NCBI GenBank assembly: GCA_026120035.1
Contig: JALRME010000005.1
Coordinates: 1,054,001 to 1,118,000, forward strand
Length of the DNA: 64,000 bases
Origin: Coleophoma eucalyptorum
Lineage: Eukaryota; Ascomycota; Leotiomycetes; Helotiales; Dermateaceae
Direction of reading: 5' to 3'
Notes under the pieces: model-generated
What the model was told of the DNA's origin: nothing
The model's database searches: none
Seen by the model: only the letters and a program-made list of their open reading frames with translations
Shown: piece by piece, positions 1-10,917 of the stretch
Numbering within the stretch: the first letter of the stretch is position 1
How the letters are laid out: every line of letters starts with the position of its first letter
Program-made: the position numbers and the translations under genes

Positions 1-132
1 ATCGGTCTTCAGGATACAGTAGGCTGCAGAATAGTCGCCAGCTGCGTTCATAGCATCCGAGCCGGTCTTATCTAGGGAGGTTGGGAACCGCACATCGCGA
101 GAGTCCCATCCTGTGATTGTAATTTCTGCCAT
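1..132 (-). CDS. lgd1: L-galactonate dehydratase-like enolase-superfamily protein, 5' end only (partial)
   Basis: The first 44 codons of a minus-strand gene run off the left edge of the window. The ATG lies at 130-132 and the frame is open to base 1. The peptide begins [20 protein letters not shown] and continues through a [18 protein letters not shown] block. This is the amino-terminal signature of fungal L-galactonate dehydratase (LGD1) and its close fuconate-dehydratase-like relatives in the mandelate racemase/enolase superfamily. LGD1 removes water from L-galactonate to give 2-keto-3-deoxy-L-galactonate, the second step of fungal D-galacturonate (pectin) breakdown, in the cytosol. The catalytic barrel lies outside the window, so a paralogous sugar-acid dehydratase cannot be excluded. 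The family call is firm; the exact substrate is inferred. Confidence 0.75.
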   Translation of the reverse strand, partial: MAEITITGWDSRDVRFPTSLDKTGSDAMNAAGDYSAAYCILKTD

Positions 133-856
133 GATTGACTGAGTTATCTTAAGATCTGAGGGATATATAGCGGGGTCAAAAGCGGGTAAATGCCGCAGGA
201 TATCTCGATCAAAAGCGAGAGCAATCAGAAAACAAGAGAATTGGCAGATGGCAGATGGCAGATATGAAGACGGAAACCCAGTATCTTATATGTAGAAATT
301 GGAATGGGAGAGGAGCCGATGGTAAGGATATGCCTGTGGTTTCGAAGAGGAGTCTCCGTGATGGAGAAACTCCACGTTACGCTTGTGGTGGGGGATCGCT
401 CGTGGTTTGGGGCAATAAGCGGCACTGATTGGTGGAAAATTATGAGGTCATGGGAGGAGGGAATTAATATGGGCCGTAACGAGGCTTCGGTTGAAGAATC
501 TCCGGGGAAGTGTTTTGCCGGAGATCAGGCTGCTGGTTGAAAACTGCTTGATATAACATGCATGATCTTGATATAATACTGCACTGCATGGAAGGAACAA
601 TTTTCATGAGCAAATCTCTGTCACCCTCATCATGGTAACGGCCTTTTCACCCGTGGTGGCTATGCTTCTTCACCGACCAGTGTTGCTCAGCAAATGAGGC
701 TTAACACATCTGCAAGTAGCATCCGCACAGCTCACCCAGCCATGAAGGCTACGAATCAGCCCCCATCATGGGAGACAAGCAGCTCATAAAATTCTCAGCG
801 GAGTTCCTGGCTGAGAACCCTTTCCTCCCCTTCTTGTCGCTTTCTTTCCGTTAAAA
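133..856. other. Intergenic region upstream of the dehydratase
   Basis: About 720 bases between the divergent starts of the dehydratase-like gene and the HET pseudogene. It must hold the dehydratase promoter. Short ORFs here have no recognisable family, and a small direct repeat of GGCAGAT is present near 243-262. I see no RNA gene or element. Confidence 0.5.
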
Positions 857-2527
857 TTGACAACTCACTATGAACCACCGTCCATGAACAGTGCGATCAT
901 CAACATAGTTGAACAAACGAGTGGTGTGTTGGAGAATATCTGCGGTGAATCCAAGTATCTGTCCCACTCAGAGCCTCCTCCTGTCGCACATGACGATACA
1001 ACTTGTCTTTTATCTGCACGCCGAACACCAGAATGCCGCCAAGTAGTTGATGCCATTTCTGTTGGGCCATCCCCAATCCCGCCTGAGGATGTGCTTCCTA
1101 TGGATGATAAGTTAAGGGTGAGCCTGTGGCACACAGTCACTATCCAGAAATCGATAAAAGTGCCCGAAATATTCGACTTTTGGTGCTCCTACCTGTGCGA
1201 CACCCCGCCGACAATCGCATACAGTGCAGCCTCATCACAGCACCTCTCCACAAACCGCCTAGCTATGAAGCATTGTCATATGCATGGGGTGAGTCTGACT
1301 GTCTACACAGAACAGTATGTATTAATGGCACTTTGGTTGAAGTCCGCGAAAACCTACACGATGCCCTGGAAGCATTATATGCCAGCTGCAACGGAAAGGG
1401 GCGGCTTTTTTGGGTTGATGCGCTTTGTATCAATCAGACTAATGTGTTTGAAAGGAACCACTAAGTTAAAATAATGGGAGGCATTTACATGACAGCACGT
1501 CGAGTGTTGGTCTGGTTGGGAACACAAAGGGTCGACACCTCTGGAGACAAGGCAGGATCACGGTGTGCCCCCAAACTTGGAGCTGTTTGCTCGAGCCCCG
1601 GATTTGATCTTGTCAGAGCTGCGATAAAACATCTTGGCCATTGGTACTTTGACAACAAAATATCTAAGACGTCATTTGGCCTAGCTTGTCCATATCACAG
1701 TCGCTATCTTCATCATTGGGAACAATTAGCAGAGCTGTGTAATGCAGGCTATTGGAAAAGATTATGGATCCTTCAAGAGATTGGACTCGCAAGGGAAATC
1801 TAGATTTTGTATGATTTTGATGTACTTGAATGGAATTCCTTTAGCAGTCTTCGACAATGGCTTGACAATAATCGCCTTGGAACTCTTGGGCCATTTGGTT
1901 CCCCAACGCGTCGACGAGGCCATGGGTTCCATCGAAAACAGCATGCCAGCACAGTTGGACCTTCGATGGAGATATCCACAGCTTGTGCCATCGTTGCAAA
2001 ATCTTTTGGTTACTTTTGAATATTCAATTTGTCAGGACCCTCGTGATAAGATATACCGCCTTCTTGAACTGGCCGATGATGTTAAGGAAGGCGATATACT
2101 TATAGACCACCAGCAAACACTGGTTGAAATTTACGAAAGATTGCTTCACCTTTATGAGACCAAACCTGGAGTACACGAATGCCTACGCTTGGACGAGCCG
2201 CGAATAAACCTGGCACGCTTTAGTCAACTTTTCCTACGAGCTCTGCAAAGTGGAATCGGATCCCGACATCACTGGAAAATATTTTTGGTTCTGCAAATGC
2301 AACTAGAAGGCGTTTCAAGATGGATGCCTTCGGCCCAGAAAATATTAAAATCTGGCCAAAATGGAATGGGTAACGGTTGGGATTCCAATTTTACACCCGA
2401 GAACTCAAACTCCTATAAATCCATTCAGATGGGGGTTAAAATGGAATGTAAACACCGAGAAACCGATGCTCGGTACCAGCCTTTAGGAGTCAGGGCTACT
2501 AAGTGTTGGGACGCGACTGCGGGTTAG
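857..2527 (+). pseudogene. HET-domain (heterokaryon incompatibility) protein, degraded
   Basis: Several pieces in different frames add up to one HET protein. In frame 1 from about 1126, the peptide carries YEALSYAWGESD, then LFWVDALCINQTN, then ARRVLVWLG and RLWILQEI. These are the three conserved blocks of the HET domain in order. That frame is interrupted by an in-frame TAA at 1462-1464, exactly where relatives have a Gln, and by TAG at 1801-1803. The downstream part (ENSMPAQLDL, then a DPRDKIYRLLELADDV block) is in frame 2 from about 1880-1935 to the stop at 2527, so a frameshift lies in between. An upstream piece in frame 2 (857 to about 1130) may be the original N terminus, implying a further shift. 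No intron with sensible borders can remove the TAA. Both stops are CAA/CAG to TAA/TAG type. HET proteins trigger cell death after fusion of incompatible strains; this copy is very likely inactive. Confidence 0.8.
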
Positions 2528-3261
2528 CTCCAGTGGCGCGGATGTATTAGCGGAAGAGGAGGCTACTTCACGATGTTTTAATAGAGTCGATAGACTTGAC
2601 TGATCCTCGTTTGGGGCAAGCTCATGCTAGCTTCGAGACTTGTTGCTATACGGTAGAGTTAATATTAATCTCCGTTGGTTTTTCATACTATTGGTTATAC
2701 CTTTATTCGCTATTGTGCTCATCATCGTTGTACTCGCCGTTGTTGTGCTTGCTATCGTCGTGCCTTTATTCTATGTCTTGGGTAGTGCTGCTTCTTATCG
2801 CCGTGCACGTCACCGTCGTGCTATGTTGTCACCATCCGAACTAGTCTCAACGTCTTTGCCAAGTCATCGTTGTCTTGCGTGTTAATACCGGGCTGCTCTC
2901 AGCTTTCAACTTTTACGGACTCTGTCATCCATAAGGTCATCTTCGAATTCGTTAGTAATTATGCAAGAGGAGTGGATTCCCCTTGGAGGCTTTGGCAAAA
3001 ATCGAAGAGGTTCGTTCTAGGTACAGTAGAGTGCGAAATTGATTTCAGTCCACACTCTATATTTTAGATGTTTGAGCCACAGTCCTAAACAGCTCGACAT
3101 TAACTCTACTGGGATATGGCCCTGGAGCGCTAAACGTCGGCTCTACACCTACTGTACCCGCTTACCTAGTGTCACTTAAATAACCACCAAACCGAAGGCT
3201 TAGTATTTTTATAGACTATTTCTATTCTCAGCTCGAATAATTTATTTCTTCGCGACGAATA
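2528..3261. other. Gene-free, low-complexity stretch
   Basis: AT-leaning DNA between two gene remnants. Around 2690-2800 there is a pyrimidine/GT-rich patch (repeated GTTGT, CTCGCC and CTATCGTCGTG words) that translates to a long run of Leu/Val/Ile by composition alone. I see no convincing gene. Confidence 0.4.
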
Positions 3262-3738
3262 ATGAGTAATCTTCCATCCGGTATTATTTCTTGCTCTATC
3301 ACTATGAGAACGGAGCTAACAGTACACAATTAGAGTCCTTGAAACTATCATCTAGTCCACCCTTAGACGATCTAGATCAGGGCTTAATATGTCCATATGC
3401 TCCAGCTTTCTGCCGCTGTCCAGTTCCAAAGGACATGAACGGTCGATTTGTTGAATCTCACATAGTATGGCCAATAGATGGAAAGATTGTAGATGCCGCT
3501 ACACAACAACTCGAATCATTTGGCCCTCAATCAGAGACCCAATTAGATCCCCATATTTCACTTAATGGTTGGGGCGTTATGTATTGGAGAATTCATCTCA
3601 CAGAGGATCAAGTGATAGAACTTAGAGCAAACCCTGATGTAAGAATTTAATAGTCTAAATCACCTTATTACACACTAATTGCAATAGGTTGAAGAAGTAG
3701 AGGCACCTCAAATGCATTACAGGGATCCGTCACTCTAG
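3262..3738 (+). pseudogene. Remnant of a subtilase propeptide (I9-like) gene
   Basis: An open frame from 3291 encodes about 116 residues. It is followed by a 49-nt intron (3639-3687; donor GTAAGA, branch-like CACTAAT, acceptor ATAG) and a short second exon ending in TAG at 3736-3738. The spliced join reads ELRANPD then VEEVEAPQMHY. The pattern of a WPIDGK-like strand, ISLNGWGVMYWRIHLTEDQV, and a final 'NPDVEEVE' resembles the I9/propeptide-like modules at the front of many fungal subtilase-like proteins. No ATG lies in this frame at the front: the nearest, at 3262, is in frame 1, which suggests a frameshift between 3262 and about 3330. No protease domain follows before 4380. I therefore read it as the front of a truncated gene, though a short inhibitor-like protein is an alternative. 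Confidence 0.45.
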
Positions 3739-4379
3739 AACATACCCCTCTCTCAAAGTACTATTGATCCTATGCTCTAAGTTGATAGTACTAGAGTGAA
3801 ATAGCTTGAGATAATGCTATTTGCAACAATCTTGAGGGAACTAGACCAATATTATGGGAAAGCAGAATTGAGAGATGTCATTCAAAGCTAGATTCTAGAA
3901 TGTTCGATAATAATCTTCATATTCTCCGCGTGATACCACAGAGCCGAAATTTGCCGCTGTTAGTGCCGACCCTGGTAGAGCTAACACCGGGCTATTTCAG
4001 AACTATGGCGCAAATATTAAAAACATATAATGTGGACTAAAGCCAATTTCGCTCGCTATTGAATAGAAATTTTAATGTGGTCGTAGATTTAAAGTCGCTT
4101 AGAACTCGAAGTACCTATGATTTGTCTCGTTACAGGGTGCGTCTCGGGACGGAGGGATAAAGACGCTAGAGTACTTGTGCTTGACCTAGGGATTTTCGTG
4201 GCCAACATCCAAAGGATTATCAATTGTTGTAGTACAAAGACTTCTTCGCATGCGAATATCACAGTTATTATAGTATTTATACTAAGTAGTGTAAGAATCC
4301 CATAAGCAAACTATGTCTCAAAAAGTTCAACAAGATATCTCGTCTTATTAAAGAAGTGTAAGTTAACCAATTAGCTGGC
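3739..4379. other. Gene-free, AT-rich stretch
   Basis: No supported gene. The base composition is AT-rich and stops are frequent in all frames, consistent with decayed sequence. It includes the 3' flank of the S41 peptidase gene. Confidence 0.4.
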
Positions 4380-7238
4380 TCAACGAAATTTTGAAGGCGG
4401 TGGTGGTCCAACATTAATCAACTTCGTAGTTGCCTGCGAGCCACACTTGCCAGCAAAAGCATTCTGAGGGCAAAATCCCAGTTGCAATGCTTGATTACCA
4501 ACGGGTGCCCCCGTGACTGCCTGCAATAAATGGCACTGGCTTCCCCCTCCACAAGATTGACCGCTGATACATTTCAGCAAACACACATTCTGTGTTCCAA
4601 CTCGGCCATTTCCTAGACAGGTTTGGACGCTAGTACATATGGTACCAGCTCCACATCCACCGCTGGGACTGCATGGCTTTGTGAGTGCCTTGACAGAATT
4701 TCCAGGCCGGGGAGCAGCATCGCTGAGGGCATCATTCAAAGCATCGGGAAGTGTTGATGCGGAGGTGTTTCTTAGATTGTTGATTTGCGTGCTTATATTG
4801 TAGACCACGGGGGTGTTTGAAGTTGGTCCTACGAAATCCGTCTTGTTGGTACCTGTCGTTGCGAATCCTGTTGAGCCTTGAACACAGAGTGATGGCTTGG
4901 TCCATATAGCGTCAGCGGCGTATTGCCACAGTGCTGTGTAATTGTATACAGTCTGCAGCGTGAAGAAGATACGGCAATCGGCAGCTTCGTACGCAAATTG
5001 CAACGGGATGGTCTCACCCCTACGTACTTGATCTCGTAGATTGATCAGAGCATCAGTCACGAAAACATCAAGAGCTTCTGTTCGGTTTGGAAGGAAATCA
5101 GAACCCGGGGAATTGTTGAACTCGAGTATCAATTGAGCAAAGTCGATATTGGCGTCTAGTGTATCCGTGCCATAAGATCGAGCCCCACGGCTTCCACTAG
5201 GTGCTTGCATCGGCCCTGTACTTGGTTTCCCACCTGCAACAACCACACGTACGCCTGCCTCGTGGTGCATCATTTCCATGAAAAGAGAGCAAGAGGAGTC
5301 ACAAATCCCGTCAGAAAGCTACTCGGTGTTAGGTCTGATTAGCGATGACAGGACCTGAAAACTTACGATAACGATGTCTTCTGGAGCAAATGGAGGCCCT
5401 TGATTGAGAGGAGATGGATTTGCACCATACCCATAGACAGCAAAGTCGCCGTCCTCGTCCTCGACAGCTGCATCGTCGAATATAAGGCTTGAGAGATTAT
5501 ATCTTTGCTATCAGAATTATCAACTCAGGGACGCGTCTAAAATTATAGAAGAACACGTTCTTACGGTGTTTGTAAAGTTATCCCCATTATAGGCATGAGG
5601 CCCATAGAATTCTGACCAAGACGTGAAGTTTTGATCCGTATCCGCATTCAAGCGATCAGTGGCTACCCATTCGTTTGCAGCAAGGATATAGTAATCATTG
5701 CTTGTATCGTCCAAGCCCTCCCAATACTCTGTTATGGTGTCCCCCATCACATCTGCTGCATGATGAGCACGCATCCGCGAGCCAGAAAACGGGTTGATGT
5801 TAGGGAAAACTGCTTGAAGGTATCAATTGCAAGTAAGGACTGCCCGCCACCATTTTGTTGGACATCGATGACCACTTTCTGACAACCCGCAGCTTTACTC
5901 TTTGTTATAAATTTGCTGATGGTGCTCTGGAATGTGTTGAGTGCGTCGTCATACTCGTCAAAGCTGGGAATACTGAGCACAGCGGTTGACGATGAATTTA
6001 GGAAGTAGCCTTTTATCAATTAGTAGGATACTTACTGTCCAAGGTAGAATATAACAATCTTTACCAGATACGAATCCTCCACCATAAATGCCTAAATCTA
6101 GCTGCGCTACATCTGGAACAATAGGATATGCAGGGTTATCCCAAGTGAGAGGACTTGGTGCTGGTGTTGATGTTGGTGTCACTGCAGAAGTTGATGCTGC
6201 AGCTGTGGAAGAAGCAGCAGACTGGTCAGTTGAGTCATCTAGAAGAATGGGGTTGAATGAGGCCGGATAGAAACCGAGGACGAAGAAATTGTAGAAGTCC
6301 CCGCCGGTTTCTAAAGGACCGGTAGGGCCAGGGCTATTAAATATGGCAAGGAACTGATCAGTAATGCTACTTCCATTCTCAAGAACGAATGTTATAGTGT
6401 CGCCAGGGTAGAATGTAGCACCGCCACTGAAGACATCAAAATAGCCTTGAATATCTTGAGCAGGACTTAGCATCAGTTGGTTCCAATCTGCATGGGGTTC
6501 AACTGTTCCAACCGAGTTCTTGGCTACAAATTCCACCAAGTAGGCGACGACATCCACGCCATTAATTGTGGTTACTGGGGATGGTTGGTAACTCGTGAAG
6601 TAAGAACTATTGAAGAGATCCCCTAACATGCGTCAGCACTTCAACATGGAGTAAATGAGAAAAACAAACACGCTAGGTAGATGTTTGGCAGCTCGATCCC
6701 GTCAAGAAAAACGGAGACTAAATCGTAAGGGCTTGCAAACGTAAAGCCAGATAGTATGCCAGCAACCAGATCGACGTGCCCATCGTGTGCCGCATAGAGT
6801 AGAGACTGTAGAGCTGCCTCGAAGTCGTATTGATTTTGAAAATCACCGCTGTCGATGGATTTTTGGAGTTGGTTTAAACCTTCTAGTAGATCAACAGCAG
6901 GTTGCTGATAACTTGAAGGAGGATCTTTCAGATAGGTCAATGTGCTTTGGAACTTCAAGGTATCATTGTAGTATGCAAGGAATCGAGATGCAACGGCGGC
7001 ATTAAAAGGCACACTGGTCAGACATTCGTATGCTAGGCTGGCATTGAAGATGTAAGTATCTGCTGATTCCTTAGATCATTCCTTTCGATGTTATATGGTT
7101 CTAAGAAAGTTTACCTTCCGAATTCACAATGGTTCCACAAGCAGTTGACTGGAGCGATGAACTTGAGACAGACGGAGTAGGTATACCAATAGACAGTGCG
7201 GGCAGGAAACCGATCAGAAATAGGCATAGTATGTACAT
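4380..7238 (-). CDS. Secreted peptidase S41 (CPAF/UstP-like) with a one-base frameshift
   Basis: Six exons on the minus strand: 7115-7238, 6670-7059, 6065-6622, 5565-6009, 5367-5507 and 4380-5318. Introns are 47-57 nt. The product would be about 865 aa. It starts MYILCLFLIGFLPALSIG, a clear signal peptide, followed by the 'ACGTIV' block seen at the front of fungal CPAF-type S41 peptidases. Motifs in order are AAHDGHVDL (likely catalytic His), a PDZ-like region, VVIDVQQNGGGQ, the NEWVATDRLNADT block, and LSDGICDSSCSLFMEMMHHE with the likely nucleophile Ser. The relatives include UstP of the ustiloxin cluster, although many fungi carry such genes outside clusters. Exon 4 needs one extra T in a run of four T (plus-strand A run 5806-5809) to keep the frame from DTFKQ into FPNINPFSGSR. 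Both sides are well conserved, so this is a true lesion or a sequencing error. C-terminal Cys-rich segment present. Confidence 0.82.
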
Positions 7239-8702
7239 TATGAGTATCTCAAAGACAGTAATAACGAACGACTGAATTCACTTTGAACTACCAAAGATAT
7301 TTTGAAGACCCAGAACAGACGAGGCTTAACTACTAGGAAAAGCTTGATGCCCCTATAAACTATAGACAACCAACGTTTTATGCCTCTAAGTTGCGTAGCA
7401 GGGTTGAACCACACCTTGTACTAGAATGTGACTGCATATGATGCCCGGAAGAAGCTGGACCATGAAGTACTAAGCTCTAATGATGTTGCCTTGGGGCTGA
7501 AAACTCCCGAGATTGCGTAATGGATAGACATACTTGGGGTCCAAGTCAAACCTGAAAATATTCCGGGCTGTCATAGTATTATCATCTAGTACCTTTCAGC
7601 TCCAATTTCCAGAGTTCAAATAATTTCTTTTGGTCTGGGAGACTTCGTAAATCAACTCTACAAACACCAGCTATATAGCCTTAGAGGCTTGTTTTGATGG
7701 CTTGTGGGCCGTCTTTCGGCCAACGCCAGTAACAATGATTAATTTCCGCTGCATTTCTTACTCCAATACTGACAGGTCATAAGGCTCCAAGGCTTAGCCA
7801 TCCGGAGCCGAGCCCGTTCCGGTGTGGCTTCCTGCAGCCATGCACCTTGTGACACAGGGTATGATTCGGCCTGGATAATCAGACGATTTTGGGGGATTTT
7901 CCAAAATGGGAACCGGTAAAAAAGGTAGTACAAATGTAACAGGCAGGAGGACTCATCCACGATCATAGGCCTACGGGTTCCTATACTTTAAAAATTTATA
8001 CTGCAGTGATATAATTTATACTGCAGTGATATCAAGAATTCATATCCAGATTTGAAATCAAGACAAGCTGCCCAGAAGAAACAAATGGGCTCCGCAGTAA
8101 AATCGATCTATCTTTAAAAGGATACTGATGGCGAAGAGCATGCTCATCTGGATTCTTTGGAGACAAAAACCACCTAGCACAAGGCTGATGGAAGAAGTTA
8201 TAATTCAGTTCAGGTCTGTCCAATAACGGTCATTGGCAGCTTTCTATTCGCTGCGCAAAAGAATGGCGACCAATAGCGAACCTAACTCCTTTATGTATGG
8301 CATGCATTTTATCCGGGTCTTTGCAGTCAGCCCCATGATCGATGGTTTGGAACAAGGCCTTTATATATTATTCAGATCTGGAAGATTTGCAGAATCAATA
8401 TTCATGGAGTGGGGTAGTTCGTACCTACAAAGTATTTTAAATCTTTGTAATATGAATGAGAAGTCACCGGTCACTATGATCAAAGAATTTTAGGGCACGT
8501 TTAATTGTAAGACAGTGGTGGGATCGAAAACATGGCTTACGTGATACTAGGTTTGTGTCAAATTTCAGCTACGGGATCTAGCTGACCGTGATAGAAGGCG
8601 GCTAGGTGGTTTGGTATTGACAGGGAATACCGGGCCCGCTTTCTACTTAAGCATATTTTACCACTCCCGGCCCTTAGGTTGTACCGACATGTCTTGAATC
8701 CA
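7239..8702. other. Intergenic region with a short tandem repeat
   Basis: About 1.46 kb between the divergent S41 and HET genes. Apart from the 20-bp tandem repeat at 7993-8032 I see no element. Short ORFs at 7739-7966, 8032-8223 and 8233-8493 have no recognisable domain. Confidence 0.45.
7993..8032. repeat. Two perfect tandem copies of a 20-bp unit
   Basis: The unit AATTTATACTGCAGTGATAT occurs at 7993-8012 and again at 8013-8032 without mismatch. Each copy contains CTGCAG. It lies in intergenic DNA about 670 bases upstream of the HET gene. Confidence 0.9.
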
Positions 8703-10787
8703 ATGTGCAAAATGACTACCTTGTCAAGAGATATTGATGGTCTTCATCATAGACCACTCCCTTCTCCAACATGTATCCGTTTACTGCGCATCTTATCTAC
8801 GAACAACGACCTCATCCGATGCTCGCTTGAGATTGCCGACCTTCATGACCAGCCAAAATATCATGCATTATCCTATACATGGGGTAATCCATCAAGCGGT
8901 CTTTCCTTACCACTAAATGGAACTTCCTACCGCAACTCGCCAGAACGCAAACGTATACTATGTGACGGGCATGATCTTTCCCTTACTGAGACTGACAATC
9001 TATTGGAGGTACTTGGTGAACTTAGCACAAACCAAAAGTTCTCAGACGGTGTATTTCGTAGCACAGAGGATTTACTATGGGTTGATGCTATTTGTATCGA
9101 CCAAAAGAAAGATGCTGAGAAGAATTTGCAGATTGCAATGATGGATTGGATCTACAAATCTGCCGAAGCCGTGATTGTCTGGCTAGGGCCGAGAGACGTC
9201 GAAACTAGTATAGGTTTGGAAGTCATGCATCAAATTTTAACAATTCCAGCTCAGAAAATAAGCAACCAGAAGTTCACATCAAGCATCGAAGACGAGGAGA
9301 TATGTCAGGCTCTGGATATCCCGTATATAGAGCCGTATCAGTGGCAGGCATATGCATCATTTCTCCAACGGACTTGGTTCAGTCGGATCTGGGTGTTTCA
9401 AGAAACATTCTTTGCCCGGAAGATCCGCGTTATACTTGGCACCGAAATCTTGAAGTGGTCAGATATCACACGTGCTGCTAAGTTTCTCCGTGATACAAAC
9501 CTAAGTACACTGTTGATGAACCACACCGCAGACATTATGGACTTGAGTGGAAACTATGTGCGAAACACTCTCACAAATATCTACATTTTTGAAAGAATGC
9601 GTGAGAGAATTGATTCGATGGATCTTGAATGGCTACTTACGAATAGTCGTTTCTTCGATGCCAAAGAGTCTCAAGATAAAGTTATCGCTATCTTGGGACT
9701 GTGGAAAGAGTCTTATCGTAGACAAGGACGACCTCCGGGTTCTTTGCAACCAGATTGCACGTCTAGTGTTGAAGAGGTTTATACACAAGCTGCTTGGACC
9801 TGCATCCAAGAGATGGGTGACCTAAACATCCTCTCACTGGTGGAGGATATTTCGTTCAGGAAGGCCAAAGGTCTCCCCTCATGGGTCCCTGACTTCAGCG
9901 TCGGATCTCAACCACATCCACTAGCGGGGAATCCAAGACCAGAGATGGGCAAACAGCGCTGGAATGCAAGTCGTGCCTTAGAGTGGAAGATGCAGGATGA
10001 AAAAGTACAGAAGCGTTTGCCTGTTTATAGTATTCAGATTGACACCATTGTTGATTTTGCAATGACGCAGCCGGAAATACTGAAAGGTCACGACCTAACT
10101 TCACTCCTCACGATACTTCGAGACTGTTCACCTGTTGATTCTCCGTACCAAGGCAATTGCATCGATGCATTCTGGAGATCACTCATCAAAGACACGTTTC
10201 GTGAGGAGGCTGCAGGCACCAAGGCCCGGGAGCTGTTCCAATGGCTAATTATAATGAGAGTCTGGGAACTAAAAACTAGTATATGTGATTTCATTGAATA
10301 TTCAGACCCAAATATAGACCCGCAAGATCCAGACTCCATTGAAAATGCAAGACAGCAGGAGCTATACAAAGAGATGGAGGAGTTGATTACAGAAGTTTCC
10401 AATATACATGGCAAGAACGAAGTCATCCCCGTTTGGGCGACAATTCAAGATAAGATTCAATCCGCCCAAGCAGTCTCAGATGATGAATCGAATGAGTCAA
10501 CAGACTCGGGGAGAGATTATGATGATATCAGTGATGCTTTCTGCATTGCGTATGGCGGAAGAAGGTTGTTCAGGACCAAGAAAGGCCTATTGGGTATTTC
10601 AGCACAATCACTTGCTAAGGGGGGCACGATATGCATTATAGCTGGTGCGAGCGTACCATTTGTACTGAGGAAGGCCGAGAAAAGAGGTCACTGGAAACTG
10701 ATTGGAGAGGCTTATATTCACGGGATTATGAACGGAAAGGGTTTCAGTGAGGATGACGTTGTGAGGGAATGTATATATCTAGAGTAG
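8703..10787 (+). CDS. HET-domain (heterokaryon incompatibility) protein, intact
   Basis: A single-exon gene of 694 aa. The first ATG in frame is at 8703; a second at 8712 is also possible. The HET domain runs from about residue 25 to 220: CIRLLRIL, YHALSYTWGNPSS, LLWVDAICIDQKKDAEKN, AVIVWLGP and RTWFSRIWVFQETFFARK. The C-terminal region has the usual FRTKKGLLGISAQSLAKG, then VPFVLRKA and IGEAYIHGIMNG block found in many long HET proteins. Such proteins act in the cytosol as death effectors or signalling modules in vegetative incompatibility. The gene is full length and free of stops, unlike the copy at 857-2527, whose sequence is clearly different, so the two are not a recent duplication. Which partner it recognises cannot be read from the sequence. 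Confidence 0.93.
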   Translation: MCKMTTLSRDIDGLHHRPLPSPTCIRLLRILSTNNDLIRCSLEIADLHDQPKYHALSYTWGNPSSGLSLPLNGTSYRNSPERKRILCDGHDLSLTETDNLLEVLGELSTNQKFSDGVFRSTEDLLWVDAICIDQKKDAEKNLQIAMMDWIYKSAEAVIVWLGPRDVETSIGLEVMHQILTIPAQKISNQKFTSSIEDEEICQALDIPYIEPYQWQAYASFLQRTWFSRIWVFQETFFARKIRVILGTEILKWSDITRAAKFLRDTNLSTLLMNHTADIMDLSGNYVRNTLTNIYIFERMRERIDSMDLEWLLTNSRFFDAKESQDKVIAILGLWKESYRRQGRPPGSLQPDCTSSVEEVYTQAAWTCIQEMGDLNILSLVEDISFRKAKGLPSWVPDFSVGSQPHPLAGNPRPEMGKQRWNASRALEWKMQDEKVQKRLPVYSIQIDTIVDFAMTQPEILKGHDLTSLLTILRDCSPVDSPYQGNCIDAFWRSLIKDTFREEAAGTKARELFQWLIIMRVWELKTSICDFIEYSDPNIDPQDPDSIENARQQELYKEMEELITEVSNIHGKNEVIPVWATIQDKIQSAQAVSDDESNESTDSGRDYDDISDAFCIAYGGRRLFRTKKGLLGISAQSLAKGGTICIIAGASVPFVLRKAEKRGHWKLIGEAYIHGIMNGKGFSEDDVVRECIYLE

Positions 10788-10871
10788 AGGTAAAGCCGCA
10801 CGTGTCTTCATTGGAAATGAGCCTTGGTTTATTTCCTCTCCAAATTGCTCACTTGCTTGAAAATCTTGGAC

Positions 10872-10886
10872 TTAGGGTTAGGGTTA
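10872..10886 (+). repeat. Short interstitial telomere-like repeat (TTAGGG)
   Basis: The sequence TTAGGGTTAGGGTTA is two and a half units of the TTAGGG telomere repeat used by filamentous ascomycetes. It lies between the 3' ends of the HET gene and the lectin-like gene. It is short enough to arise by chance or to be a Teb1/Tbf1-type binding site. Confidence 0.7.
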
Positions 10887-10917
10887 AACGAGGAGTAGAA
10901 AAGAGTAGGAAATATTC

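Noticed and set aside
2640..2885. Hydrophobic 81-codon frame, mostly Leu/Val/Ile
   Set aside because: It comes from a GT/TC-rich simple sequence, lacks a proper ATG context and has no family resemblance.
4117..4305. 62-codon plus-strand frame
   Set aside because: In decayed AT-rich DNA, no motif, too short to support.
7739..8493. Three short frames upstream of the intact HET gene
   Set aside because: No motif, no splice-consistent joining, composition like intergenic DNA.
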